Assembly (NCBI GenBank): GCA_003222205.1
Contig: QHVC01000107.1
Span: forward strand, 1 to 38,728
Length of the DNA: 38,728 nucleotides
Source of the DNA: Gemmatimonadota bacterium
Lineage (GTDB): Bacteria; Gemmatimonadota; Gemmatimonadetes; Gemmatimonadales; GWC2-71-9
Direction of reading: 5' to 3'
Below, in pieces: positions 1 through 8,249 of the stretch (its first letter is position 1; each line of letters opens with the position of its first letter). A program made the translations under genes and the position numbers. The notes beneath the pieces were generated by a model. That model ran no database searches. It was not told the origin of the DNA and saw only the letters and a list, made by a program, of their open reading frames with translations.

Positions 1-2
1 CC

Positions 3-737
3 GACGCGCGCGAGTTGGCGAGCAGTCGCGCGGAGCCGGTGTCGGAAAAGGAGAAGACCGCGATCAGCCGCGACGCCGCGATCCTGATCTTGGCGTTCGC
101 GCTTGGCTATACGCTGCTCGGGTACGACCTGGTGATGTCGCTGGCGCACAAGTGGGTGAGCAACCTGTACGGCGCATTCTATTTCATGGGCAGCTTCCTC
201 GCCGCCTTGATGGCGACCGCCGTCTTCGCCATCGCGATGCGCCGCCGCATGGGGTTGGGCGCGCTCTACTCCGCCCGCCAGCAGCACGACCTCGGCAAAC
301 TGTGCTTCGGGTTCACCGTGTTCTGGGCGTATCTGATGTGGTCCCAGTTCCTGGTGATCTGGTACGGCAACATGCCGGAAGAGACGTTCTTCGTCTTCTA
401 TCGGTTGTGGGGCCCGTGGCGGCCGGTCGGGACCGCCGTGTTCCTGCTCGTGTTCGTGATCCCGTTCATCGGCCTGCTCGGCGTCAAGCCGAAGCAGTAC
501 GCTCCGACCATGGTGGGCTTCGCGCTCGTCAGCCTCGTCGGGATCTGGCTCGAGCGCTACCTCGAAGTCGTGCCCTCGATCAACGGCGGCGCCGGACCCG
601 CGATCGGGCTGCCGGAGCTGGGCGTGACGGCGCTCTTCGGAGGCCTGTACCTCCTTTCGATCGCCTGGTTTGCCGCCCGCCGGCCGATGCTGTCTCCGCG
701 CCTCGCCGCCGACACCCTCGAACGCGAACAGCATTGA
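3..737 (+). CDS. actF: Alternative complex III subunit ActF-like / quinol:cytochrome c oxidoreductase membrane subunit, 5' truncated by window edge
   Basis: Frame open to window edge (the ORF call at 15 is a TTG). Multi-TM protein with FWAYLMWSQFLVIWYGNMPEET, characteristic of ActF-type subunits. Confidence 0.75.
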   Translation, partial: DARELASSRAEPVSEKEKTAISRDAAILILAFALGYTLLGYDLVMSLAHKWVSNLYGAFYFMGSFLAALMATAVFAIAMRRRMGLGALYSARQQHDLGKLCFGFTVFWAYLMWSQFLVIWYGNMPEETFFVFYRLWGPWRPVGTAVFLLVFVIPFIGLLGVKPKQYAPTMVGFALVSLVGIWLERYLEVVPSINGGAGPAIGLPELGVTALFGGLYLLSIAWFAARRPMLSPRLAADTLEREQH

Positions 738-775
738 GGGGTATGTTTCTCCCGGGAACGATCATGGGAGGCACG

Positions 776-1147
776 ATGAAGCGGTTGCTGGTTCTATTCG
801 GAAGCGCGGGGATCGCGTTCGGCATCGCGTGCAGCAGCAACCCCAGCGGCAACGGGAACGGGTGCGAGTCGACGGGCGCGAACGTCACGGTCAACGCCCT
901 GGACAATCAGACCTTCGACAAGACGAACTTCACCATCTCCGCCGGGTCGAGGGTTTGCTGGCAGAATTTCGGCACGCTTTCTCACACGGTCACTGCGAAT
1001 GCGAACGCGCAGGACACGACCTGGAAGCTCGATGCTCAGCTGAACCCCGATCTCATCGTGCTGTACTCGTTCGGCAAGCAGGGCGTCAACTACACCTACT
1101 ACTGCAAAATCCACCCCGGCATGACCGGCACGATCCAAGTCCGCTGA
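776..1147 (+). CDS. Cupredoxin/plastocyanin-like lipoprotein
   Basis: ATG at 776; lipobox FGIACSS; type I Cu ligand pattern SHTV...YYCKIHPGMTG (H, C, H, M). Confidence 0.8.
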   Translation: MKRLLVLFGSAGIAFGIACSSNPSGNGNGCESTGANVTVNALDNQTFDKTNFTISAGSRVCWQNFGTLSHTVTANANAQDTTWKLDAQLNPDLIVLYSFGKQGVNYTYYCKIHPGMTGTIQVR

Positions 1148-1262
1148 ACTTGCCCGCGGACGGCGCCAGGGGCTCCGGCAATCCGGCCGGGGCCCCTGAG
1201 ACGTCTTGAGGGGTAGGACCGGGCATCTCGGCAGTCCCCTAGTGCAACCTGTGGAGGCGATC

Positions 1263-1622
1263 ATGCGATTGGCGATGTTCGTCGGGATCGCGGCGGTGCT
1301 GGCGCTGGCGACATGCAAGGATTCCTCCTACGGGACGGGCGGGGGATGCACCCCCACCGCGACGCAGGTGTGTATGGTCTCGAGCACCTTCAGTCCGCTC
1401 AATCGCACCGTGACCCACCCCGCTACGGTGCAGTGGATCAATGGGGACGGCATTACCCACACGGTCACGAGCGATCCCGGCTCCGCCGAGACCTACGACC
1501 AGACGGTCGTCGGCGGGGGCACCTTCTCCTTCACGTTCAATAATGCGGGAACGTACACCTACCACTGTACGATTCACGGAGCTCCCGGGACCCGAATGCA
1601 TGGAACGATAACGGTGAACTGA
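1263..1622 (+). CDS. Cupredoxin-like protein
   Basis: ATG at 1263, signal peptide MRLAMFVGIAAVLALATC; THTVTSD...YTYHCTIHGAPGTRMHGTITV. Confidence 0.78.
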   Translation: MRLAMFVGIAAVLALATCKDSSYGTGGGCTPTATQVCMVSSTFSPLNRTVTHPATVQWINGDGITHTVTSDPGSAETYDQTVVGGGTFSFTFNNAGTYTYHCTIHGAPGTRMHGTITVN

Positions 1623-1706
1623 GGAGAGCCCCCGGCACGAGCGAGCGCCCGGAGCGGACCACGCTCCGGGCGCTTAGCTTCCGGCCATGGAAGAGATCGG
1701 AGCCTG

Positions 1707-2696
1707 ATGAACATCTGGCGGGTCGCTGCGGACCTTGCCCGCACGAGCGGCGCGGGCGCTCTGGCGACGGTCGCGCGCACCGCTGGCAGCACGCCGGTCC
1801 CCGCCGGGACCAAGATGCTGGTGAGCGAGGGTGGGCGACTGCTCGGGACAGTGGGGGGTGGCTGCGTGGAAGCGGACGTGCTCCGCGCCGCGGGCGAAGC
1901 GCAGACGCGGCGACGGCCCGCCCTGGTCACCCACCATCTCAACGCCGACCTCGCCGGCGACCTTGGCCTCTCCTGCGGCGGCACCGTCGAGATCTTCGTC
2001 GAACCGCTGGTCGCCGACCCCGAGTACGTGGCGGCGCTCGAGGCCGCCGCAGCCGCGGACGCCGGCGTGGTCACGACGGCGACCGCGTGGGATGTTGCCG
2101 CCGGACCCTTCAAGACCTTCGAGCCGCTGCCCCCCGGCGCCGAGCCGGGGGTTCCGGCCGCGCTCTCGGCCGACCGCCGCTTCGTCGTCGAGCGGTTCGC
2201 CCTCGCCCCGCGCGTGCTCGTGTTCGGTGCCGGCCACGTCGGTGCTGCCATCGCGCGCGCGGCGGCGGCGGCGGGGTTCCGGGTGGTGGTCGTTGACGAC
2301 CGCTCGGAGTACGCCGACCCCGGCCGGTTCGGGGGCGAAATGACGGTGCTGGCCGGCGGAGTGGAAGACGCCCTGACGCGATTCCCGCTCACCGCCCGCG
2401 ATGCCGTCGTGGTCGCCACGCGCGGGCATCGTCACGACGCCCTGATCGTCGAGCGGGTGGCGCCGTCCCCGGCGGGTTACGTCGGGTTGCTGGGGAGTCG
2501 CCGCAAGCAGGCGGTGCTCACCAAGGCGCTGACGGCGGCCGGTGTCCCGGCCGAGAGTCTGGCGCGCATTCGCGTCCCCGTCGGCCTGGCCATCGGCGCC
2601 GAGACGCCGGAAGAGATCGCCGTAAGTGTGGCCGCGGAGCTGATCGAGTGGCGGCGGGCGGGGACGGGCAGAGTCGGGCGGAGTCGGGCAGGGTAG
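1707..2696 (+). CDS. xdhC: XdhC/CoxI family protein (molybdenum hydroxylase maturation factor)
   Basis: GSTPVPAGTKMLV, GTVGGGCVEADV, VFGAGHVGAAIARAAAAAGFRVVVVDDR, YVGLLGSRRK: XdhC_CoxI plus Rossmann domains. Confidence 0.85.
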   Translation: MNIWRVAADLARTSGAGALATVARTAGSTPVPAGTKMLVSEGGRLLGTVGGGCVEADVLRAAGEAQTRRRPALVTHHLNADLAGDLGLSCGGTVEIFVEPLVADPEYVAALEAAAAADAGVVTTATAWDVAAGPFKTFEPLPPGAEPGVPAALSADRRFVVERFALAPRVLVFGAGHVGAAIARAAAAAGFRVVVVDDRSEYADPGRFGGEMTVLAGGVEDALTRFPLTARDAVVVATRGHRHDALIVERVAPSPAGYVGLLGSRRKQAVLTKALTAAGVPAESLARIRVPVGLAIGAETPEEIAVSVAAELIEWRRAGTGRVGRSRAG

Positions 2697-2732
2697 TGCC
2701 CGTCCCAGCCCGTCTCTGCCCGACTCTGCCCG
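2665..2732. terminator. Long GC-rich hairpin between convergent genes, possible bidirectional terminator
   Basis: Arms CGGGCAGAGTCGGGCGGAGTCGGGC (2665-2689) and GCCCGTCTCTGCCCGACTCTGCCCG (2708-2732), 23/25 complementary. Confidence 0.6.
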
Positions 2733-2735
2733 CCC

Positions 2736-3767
2736 TTATTTCACCAGTTCCAGGAGTTTCGACAACGAGTCAGTCCCCAACGGTCCCGCGATCTCGACCC
2801 TGAGCGGTCCGACGAACCGGGCCAAGCGCTCCACGCGCTCCACGCGCTCCCGCTCGGCGGCGCGCTGCCGCTGAAACTGATAGCCGCGCGCGGCGGCGGA
2901 GTCGGCGGCCGCCGCGTCCGCTCGCCGCTGGAACAGCTGGATCACGAGCGTCGAATCGATCACCTGCTCGACGAGCACCACGCCGTCCGCGTACGGGCTC
3001 ATGCGCATGTCCTTCACCGGTACGCCGGGGATCGTCGCCGGCTCGGTTCCCAGCATGCGAGAGGCCGAGCCGCGCTGAATGACCGGCCACGTGCTCGACA
3101 TCACCGGCTCGGCGCGCGCCCGCTCCATGACCCGCGCGGCGCCGGTCGCGACCATGCCGTCCACGGTGATCGGCACGGCGGGCGTCGGCGCCGCCCCCCT
3201 GACCGCCGGTGGACGGGCGCTCGTGGCGATGGACGGGGTGAGGATCGGAACGACGCCGGACGCGGCGTTCGTGGACGGAATCAAGGAATCGGCGCGCGCT
3301 CGCTCAGCGGCGCCCTGACCCTGCTCGTGCAGCGGCCCGCTACGACTCGCCGGCGCGTGTGGCTGGGCCATCGGACGTGGCTCGTCGGTCGAGCGCTGCA
3401 GGGTGGCAACCGCCTGCGGAACGGTGTCTCGCTCGGCGAACGCCGCGAATTCCTGCCGCGCTTCTCGACCCCGCAACATCCACCCCAGCCCGACTGCGAG
3501 CGTGATGCTCGCCGCCCACGCGATCGGCCACCGCACCCGCCACCAGAGCGGCCGCCGCCGCAGCTCGTGCAGCGGTGGGGCGGCTCGCTCGGCCGGCAGC
3601 GCCAGGGCAAGCAGCGCGTCGGCGCGAGCGATCAGCGCCCGCGCTTCGGCCAGCCGCTCGCGGCACTCCGGGCAGCTGGCCAGATGGGCGTCCACCTGGC
3701 TCCGCTCCGCAGGCGGCAGAGCTCCGTCCAGGTAGGCGTGCAGCGTGCCTTCATCCACGTGCGACAT
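2736..3767 (-). CDS. Zinc-finger (zf-HC2) anti-sigma factor, single TM
   Basis: MSHVDEGTLHAYLDGALPPAERSQVDAHLASCPECRERL (H-x3-C-x2-C); TM WPIAWAASITLAVGLGWML; overlaps the ECF sigma 3' end. Confidence 0.8.
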   Translation of the reverse strand: MSHVDEGTLHAYLDGALPPAERSQVDAHLASCPECRERLAEARALIARADALLALALPAERAAPPLHELRRRPLWWRVRWPIAWAASITLAVGLGWMLRGREARQEFAAFAERDTVPQAVATLQRSTDEPRPMAQPHAPASRSGPLHEQGQGAAERARADSLIPSTNAASGVVPILTPSIATSARPPAVRGAAPTPAVPITVDGMVATGAARVMERARAEPVMSSTWPVIQRGSASRMLGTEPATIPGVPVKDMRMSPYADGVVLVEQVIDSTLVIQLFQRRADAAAADSAAARGYQFQRQRAAERERVERVERLARFVGPLRVEIAGPLGTDSLSKLLELVK

Positions 3768-4260
3768 GCGTCTCCTCACTTCCGACCTCGTAGGCCTCCA
3801 CCAGCCGCCGCCGCGCCCGGGCCAGCGTCGTACCGACGGCGCCCGGCGCGAGCCCGGTCTGGGCGGCGATCTCCTCGTACGGCAGCCCGGCGTCCCACAG
3901 CAGCAGGACCTCCCGGTCTCGCGGCGTCAGCTCCTCGAGCGCGGCGCGGACGCGGGCGCGGCGGGCCTCCAGGTCGATCGCTTCTTCGGGCTCGCCGTGC
4001 TCCCCGGTCGCCGCTGGCTCCGCTTTCAGCAGCGTCAGGTGCCGGCGCTCGCGGAGTCGCCGCCGGCCCTCGTCCCGCGCCAGATTGGCCGCGACGACGA
4101 ACAGCCACCCCCGCGGGTTGGCCGGTCGGTGCACCAACGCCCGCGCGAACGCCTCTTGCGCGAGATCCGCCGCGCGCTCGGCGTCCCAGACCTTGCGGTA
4201 CAGGAAACGCACGAGTGCGTGGTAGGTCGTGCGATAGATCTCGGCGAGATCGTCGGGCAC
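3751..4260 (-). CDS. ECF RNA polymerase sigma factor
   Basis: Sigma-70 region 2 (FLYRKVWDAERAADLAQEAFARAL) and region 4 (LTPRDREVLLLWDAGLPYEEIAAQTGLAPGAVGTTLARARRRL). GTG at 4260 preferred over ORF start 4347, which would read through a heptamer repeat. Confidence 0.82.
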   Translation of the reverse strand: MPDDLAEIYRTTYHALVRFLYRKVWDAERAADLAQEAFARALVHRPANPRGWLFVVAANLARDEGRRRLRERRHLTLLKAEPAATGEHGEPEEAIDLEARRARVRAALEELTPRDREVLLLWDAGLPYEEIAAQTGLAPGAVGTTLARARRRLVEAYEVGSEETHVARG

Positions 4261-4266
4261 GTTCCT

Positions 4267-4363
4267 CAATTGCGGAATGCGGAATTCGGAATGCGGAATT
4301 GCATCTCCCGGGTTTCGAACTCCCCGCCACAATTCCGCATTCCGCACTCCGCATTCCGCATTG
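4267..4363. repeat. Inverted repeat built from a degenerate 7-bp tandem unit (GCGGAAT)
   Basis: CAATTGCGGAATGCGGAATTCGGAATGCGGAATTG and CACAATTCCGCATTCCGCACTCCGCATTCCGCATTGC are nearly perfect reverse complements around a spacer of about 28 nt. Confidence 0.85.
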
Positions 4364-4374
4364 CTCTCCAGCTC

Positions 4375-6540
4375 CTATCCACGAAAGCCCCGCACGATTC
4401 CCTCCAGCTCCCCTGTTCCCCACGCCGTCTTCCCACCTTCTTGAATCTTGATGCTCACCCGCGCGCCGGCCACCAGCACGGCGGGCTCGAGGGCCGCGGG
4501 CTGCACCAGCTCGGGCAGCGCCCGGAGCAGGGCGAAGTAGGCGTCGCTGTACGGCGCCACCGTCACGACGCGCAGCGAATCGCCGTGCCGCAGGTCGGTC
4601 CACACGCTGTCGCGCCGTTCAAATACCCGCGCGCCCACGCGCTGGATCGCGCGGCCGCGGGCGGCCTGCTGGGCCAACGTCGAATCGGCCCGCGCGCCAG
4701 CGGCGGTGACGGTGATCGCATCCAAAGAGACGCTTCCCCGGAAGGCGGCTTGCTCCCGCGCCCGTTGCACTGCTGGGGCTCCGGCCTGGTCTTGCGGCAT
4801 CTGCCGCAGGATCACGCCGTCCACAGCCACGTTCGGCTCCTGCACGAGATACGACGTGTACTCGGTGAGGATGCCGTAGCGCAGCGCCAGGCGCTTCAGG
4901 GATTCCAGCACCTCGGGGTTGGGCCCGTGGAGACGGATCTCTTGCGCCAGCGCGCCGGCCCGGCGGGCCGCCCACAGCTGTTCGATGAACCGCGCCTGCG
5001 GTGCCTCGGTGGAGAAGTCGGCGCTGGCGCTGAACCGCTCCGTGCGACCCGCGCGACGGCCGCTCACCGTCACGGTGCGCTCGCCGTTCCCGGCGCCGCG
5101 ATACCGGCCGAACACGACGACTTCGTCGTTGGCGAACAGGTCGGGCAAGCGGTCCGGCTGCACGTCGTACAGCTCCGCGCCATCGGCCGACAGGTTGAGG
5201 TCGGTCATGACAGGGCTGGCGAGCTTGGCGGCGAGGTCGCCGACGGCGGTCTCGATGTTGCCGCCGGGGCGCACGTACTCCGTCGCGCCGCGGGCGCGCT
5301 CGGTGAGGCGGTCGAGGAGATAGGTGTTGACGTCGAAGCCGAGCCCGAAGGAGAACACCCGGAACGCGCCGCGGTGCTGGTCCGCTGCATCGGCGATGCG
5401 CTCGGGGCTCTGCTCGCCGACTGTCGGCAACCCGTCCGTCAGAAACACCACGACGCCGAGCGCGCCGTCGGCCGGGGGCTGGCTGAACGCTTCATCGAGC
5501 GCGCCGGCGATGTTGGTGCCTCCCTCCGCCTCGAGCCCGCGTACCCACGACTCGGCGTCGCGCCGGCTCTCGGGTGTCAGCGCCGTCCATTCGGCGCGAT
5601 AGCGCCGCACGCCGCTCGAGAACGCCACCAGGCGGAAGCGGTCCCCCGCCCGCAGCGTGCCGAGAATCTGGATTAAGGCGGCCTGCGCCTGCGCGATCTT
5701 CTCTCCGGACATCGAACCTGAGACGTCCAGCACGGCGACCACGTCGCGATGCAGCGCCGCGGCGTCGGCTGCGGCGCCCGGCGAGAGCAGTAGCATGAAA
5801 TACCCATCCTCTCCCGGCGGCCGGTGCGTGACGAGCGACAACCCGACGGTGCGCGCCGCCAGCGGCAGGTACAGCTCCACGTCGCCCGTGGTTGCCGAAT
5901 CGGCGAGGGTCACCTCGAGGCGGCCGTCGTGGCGGGTGCTGCGCACCTGGTGCGTCGGCGAATACGGATCGCCGAAGGCGGTGCCGCTGTCGGTGGCGAG
6001 GCGGAAGCTCCGCGGGGCCGTGACCGGACCGTTCGGATACCGAAACCGCCACGCGTCCCCGACGCGGTCGAGCACCTGGGTATACCGCAACGTGATCTTG
6101 CGCGTCTCGCCCGGCGCGATGGGGAACACCCGGGCGCGCACCAAGCCATGGCCGGCCAGCTCGATCAGCGCCGGATCCCGGCGTCGCCGCACGATCATCT
6201 CGTAGATGTTGCGCGCCTGACTGGCGTCCATCATCTCGCCCCGCAGCTCCTGATCGCCTTGCCACAGCGAGTAGTCGGTGAACACGGCCTCGCCGGGGAG
6301 CGGATAGAGGTACGCGGCTTCGTCGAGCAGCGGCCCGGCGTTCCGGAACCACTCCTCGACGGTCACGCGTGCCACGCGGCCTGTGACGGCCACCTGCACG
6401 GCGGTGCGAACCTTCTCGACCCGGCCGACGGGGATCGGGCGAATGGGAACGATCGGCTCGATCCACCCCTGGGCGGCGAGTGGGGTGGTGAGGGCGGCGG
6501 CGAGCCAGAGGGCGCCGAACCGGTGAACGAGCGTACGCAT
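4375..6540 (-). CDS. VIT and VWA domain-containing secreted/membrane protein
   Basis: Signal peptide MRTLVHRFGALWLAAALTTPLAAQ; VIT-like region; MIDAS VVAVLDVSGSMSGEKI. Confidence 0.82.
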   Translation of the reverse strand: MRTLVHRFGALWLAAALTTPLAAQGWIEPIVPIRPIPVGRVEKVRTAVQVAVTGRVARVTVEEWFRNAGPLLDEAAYLYPLPGEAVFTDYSLWQGDQELRGEMMDASQARNIYEMIVRRRRDPALIELAGHGLVRARVFPIAPGETRKITLRYTQVLDRVGDAWRFRYPNGPVTAPRSFRLATDSGTAFGDPYSPTHQVRSTRHDGRLEVTLADSATTGDVELYLPLAARTVGLSLVTHRPPGEDGYFMLLLSPGAAADAAALHRDVVAVLDVSGSMSGEKIAQAQAALIQILGTLRAGDRFRLVAFSSGVRRYRAEWTALTPESRRDAESWVRGLEAEGGTNIAGALDEAFSQPPADGALGVVVFLTDGLPTVGEQSPERIADAADQHRGAFRVFSFGLGFDVNTYLLDRLTERARGATEYVRPGGNIETAVGDLAAKLASPVMTDLNLSADGAELYDVQPDRLPDLFANDEVVVFGRYRGAGNGERTVTVSGRRAGRTERFSASADFSTEAPQARFIEQLWAARRAGALAQEIRLHGPNPEVLESLKRLALRYGILTEYTSYLVQEPNVAVDGVILRQMPQDQAGAPAVQRAREQAAFRGSVSLDAITVTAAGARADSTLAQQAARGRAIQRVGARVFERRDSVWTDLRHGDSLRVVTVAPYSDAYFALLRALPELVQPAALEPAVLVAGARVSIKIQEGGKTAWGTGELEGIVRGFRG

Positions 6541-6638
6541 GAGACCCAAGTCCTGGTGCGAGATACCAGGAGAGACGCCCGGCCCCCGCCCCCTTGCACA
6601 GGGTTGCGGGAACGCCTTGACGGGGCACAAGTTCCGTC

Positions 6639-6995
6639 GTGCCCCGCTATACGCTGCGGCGTCTCCACAAGCTGCCCTCGAGGGACGAAGGGCTGCGACG
6701 CTACACCGTGCTCAACACCCCCGGCATGCTCGTCGGCTTGAGCGTGCAGCACGAAGTGATGCGACCGGGCGCCGAGGCCCCGGTGCAGGTGGAGGACGAG
6801 CGCGGCACGCTCGTGTTCACGCTGTCGGGGCGCGGCGTGATGGAGCTCGACGGCGACCGGGTCGAAGTCGCCGCCAACGATCTGGTCCATATCCCCCCGG
6901 CCGTGCCCTACGGGATGAAAACGCTGGGCACGAGCGACTGGACGTACATGGTGGTGCAGGGGCCGGCGGCAGCGGTGCGGGCGGCGACCGGCTAG
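6639..6995 (+). CDS. Cupin domain protein
   Basis: GTG start; APVQVEDERGTLVFTLSGRGVMELDGDRVEVAANDLVHIPPAVPYGM cupin barrel motifs. Confidence 0.72.
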   Translation: MPRYTLRRLHKLPSRDEGLRRYTVLNTPGMLVGLSVQHEVMRPGAEAPVQVEDERGTLVFTLSGRGVMELDGDRVEVAANDLVHIPPAVPYGMKTLGTSDWTYMVVQGPAAAVRAATG

Positions 6996-8146
6996 GCGGC
7001 CCCGGGCACCGCGCACTGATTGGGGCCCGACTCGAGGACCTCGGCGTCCGCGTCGGAGAGCTCGAGCAGGCCCAAGTTGGCGAGCTTGATGCTGCGGTAC
7101 GCGTCGGGAGCGGCCGGCGCGTGGTCGGCGACCCAGCGCAGGAACGCGGTCTTGTCTTGGATGGCAGCCGCCACGTTGGTCGCCGCGACGACGTCGAACC
7201 GCGCCGCGACGCTGCGATCCGCGCGCCGCTCGGATTCTCCCGCATAGTGCGCGGGGAGGACGAGGAGCTCCCCGGGCCACGAGCGGCGCACGCGCTCGAG
7301 GCTCGCCCACAGCAGTCTCGCCCACGCGGCGGTCTTCCCCCCCAGATCCGGCCGGCCGATGGACTGGACAAAAAGGAAGTCTCCCGTGAGCGCCAGCCCG
7401 TCTTCGGCGACCAGCGCCACGCTGCCCAGCGTGTGGCCCGGCACGTGGTCCACGCGCAGCGTCGCCCGGCCCAGGGCCAGCTGATCCCCGTCGGCGAGAG
7501 GCCGATACGCGAAGCGGCCCGGCGCGTCGTCGTAGGGAGAACGGGCGTCGTCGGGATGCACGTAGTAGGGGACGTTCCACCGGGCGGCGGCGAGGCAGGC
7601 GCCGCTCAGGTAATCAGCGTGCATGTGCGTGTCGGCGACGCCGATCGGTCTGGCTCCATGTTCTCGCAGCAGCGCTTCGTAGCGGTCCACATGGCGGCCC
7701 GGATCCACGATCAGGGCTTCGCCGTCGCTCACCAGCACGTAGCTCAGCGCCCCCGTGCCGACGCGGTCGAGCTGCAGCACGCGCTCGAACGACGGCGTGG
7801 GCGTGAGCGAGCGGGTTACATACACGGTCTCCCACGCCGCCATCCCGCCCACGACCGAGTACGCCTCGACGCCCTTGTCGCGCAGGAACGTGGTCATCTG
7901 CTTGCTGCTGTTGCCGTGGCCGCAGATGACGGCGACGGGTGTTCCCGGAGCGAGGCCGAGTGCGTCGAGGGTGGGGAGTTGATACAGGCGCGAGCCGGGC
8001 AGCGCCTTGAAGTCGAGGGCGGCACCGAAGGCGACGCGGCCGCGGGCGACCTTCTCCGGGGCGCGGATGTCGAGTACTTGCACCCGGTCGCCACGGTCGA
8101 GCCGCCTGGCCAGCTCGTCCGGCGGGATTTGAGGGAGGTCCGGCAT
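6992..8146 (-). CDS. Rhodanese domain fused to MBL-fold (persulfide dioxygenase-type) hydrolase
   Basis: N-terminal rhodanese with VICGHGNSSKQMTTFLRDKG; then THMHADYLSG, VPGHTLGSVAL, LTGDFLFVQSIGRPDL. Confidence 0.82.
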   Translation of the reverse strand: MPDLPQIPPDELARRLDRGDRVQVLDIRAPEKVARGRVAFGAALDFKALPGSRLYQLPTLDALGLAPGTPVAVICGHGNSSKQMTTFLRDKGVEAYSVVGGMAAWETVYVTRSLTPTPSFERVLQLDRVGTGALSYVLVSDGEALIVDPGRHVDRYEALLREHGARPIGVADTHMHADYLSGACLAAARWNVPYYVHPDDARSPYDDAPGRFAYRPLADGDQLALGRATLRVDHVPGHTLGSVALVAEDGLALTGDFLFVQSIGRPDLGGKTAAWARLLWASLERVRRSWPGELLVLPAHYAGESERRADRSVAARFDVVAATNVAAAIQDKTAFLRWVADHAPAAPDAYRSIKLANLGLLELSDADAEVLESGPNQCAVPGAA

Positions 8147-8198
8147 CGGGAGTAGTGTCGTGGGCAGTGGAGTCGTACGCAATGGGTGTCGCAAACGA

Positions 8199-8223
8199 AC
8201 GGCCCCCCGATCTGGGGGGCCGT
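8199..8223 (-). terminator. Hairpin downstream of the 8250-9383 gene
   Basis: ACGGCCCCCC-GATCT-GGGGGGCCGT, perfect 10-bp stem just after the stop codon. Confidence 0.65.
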
Positions 8224-8249
8224 CGCTCACACCGTCTCGTCCTGGACTT

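Noticed and set aside
4261-4365. Heptamer repeat as a CRISPR array
   Set aside because: Units are 7 bp with no spacers; it is a single hairpin, not repeat-spacer architecture.
3745-5676. 643-aa + strand ORF
   Set aside because: Antisense to the ECF sigma and VIT/VWA genes; low-complexity Arg/Gly/Pro composition, a high-GC shadow ORF.
6539-8155. 538-aa + strand ORF
   Set aside because: Shadow of the cupin and rhodanese-MBL genes; no coherent domain.
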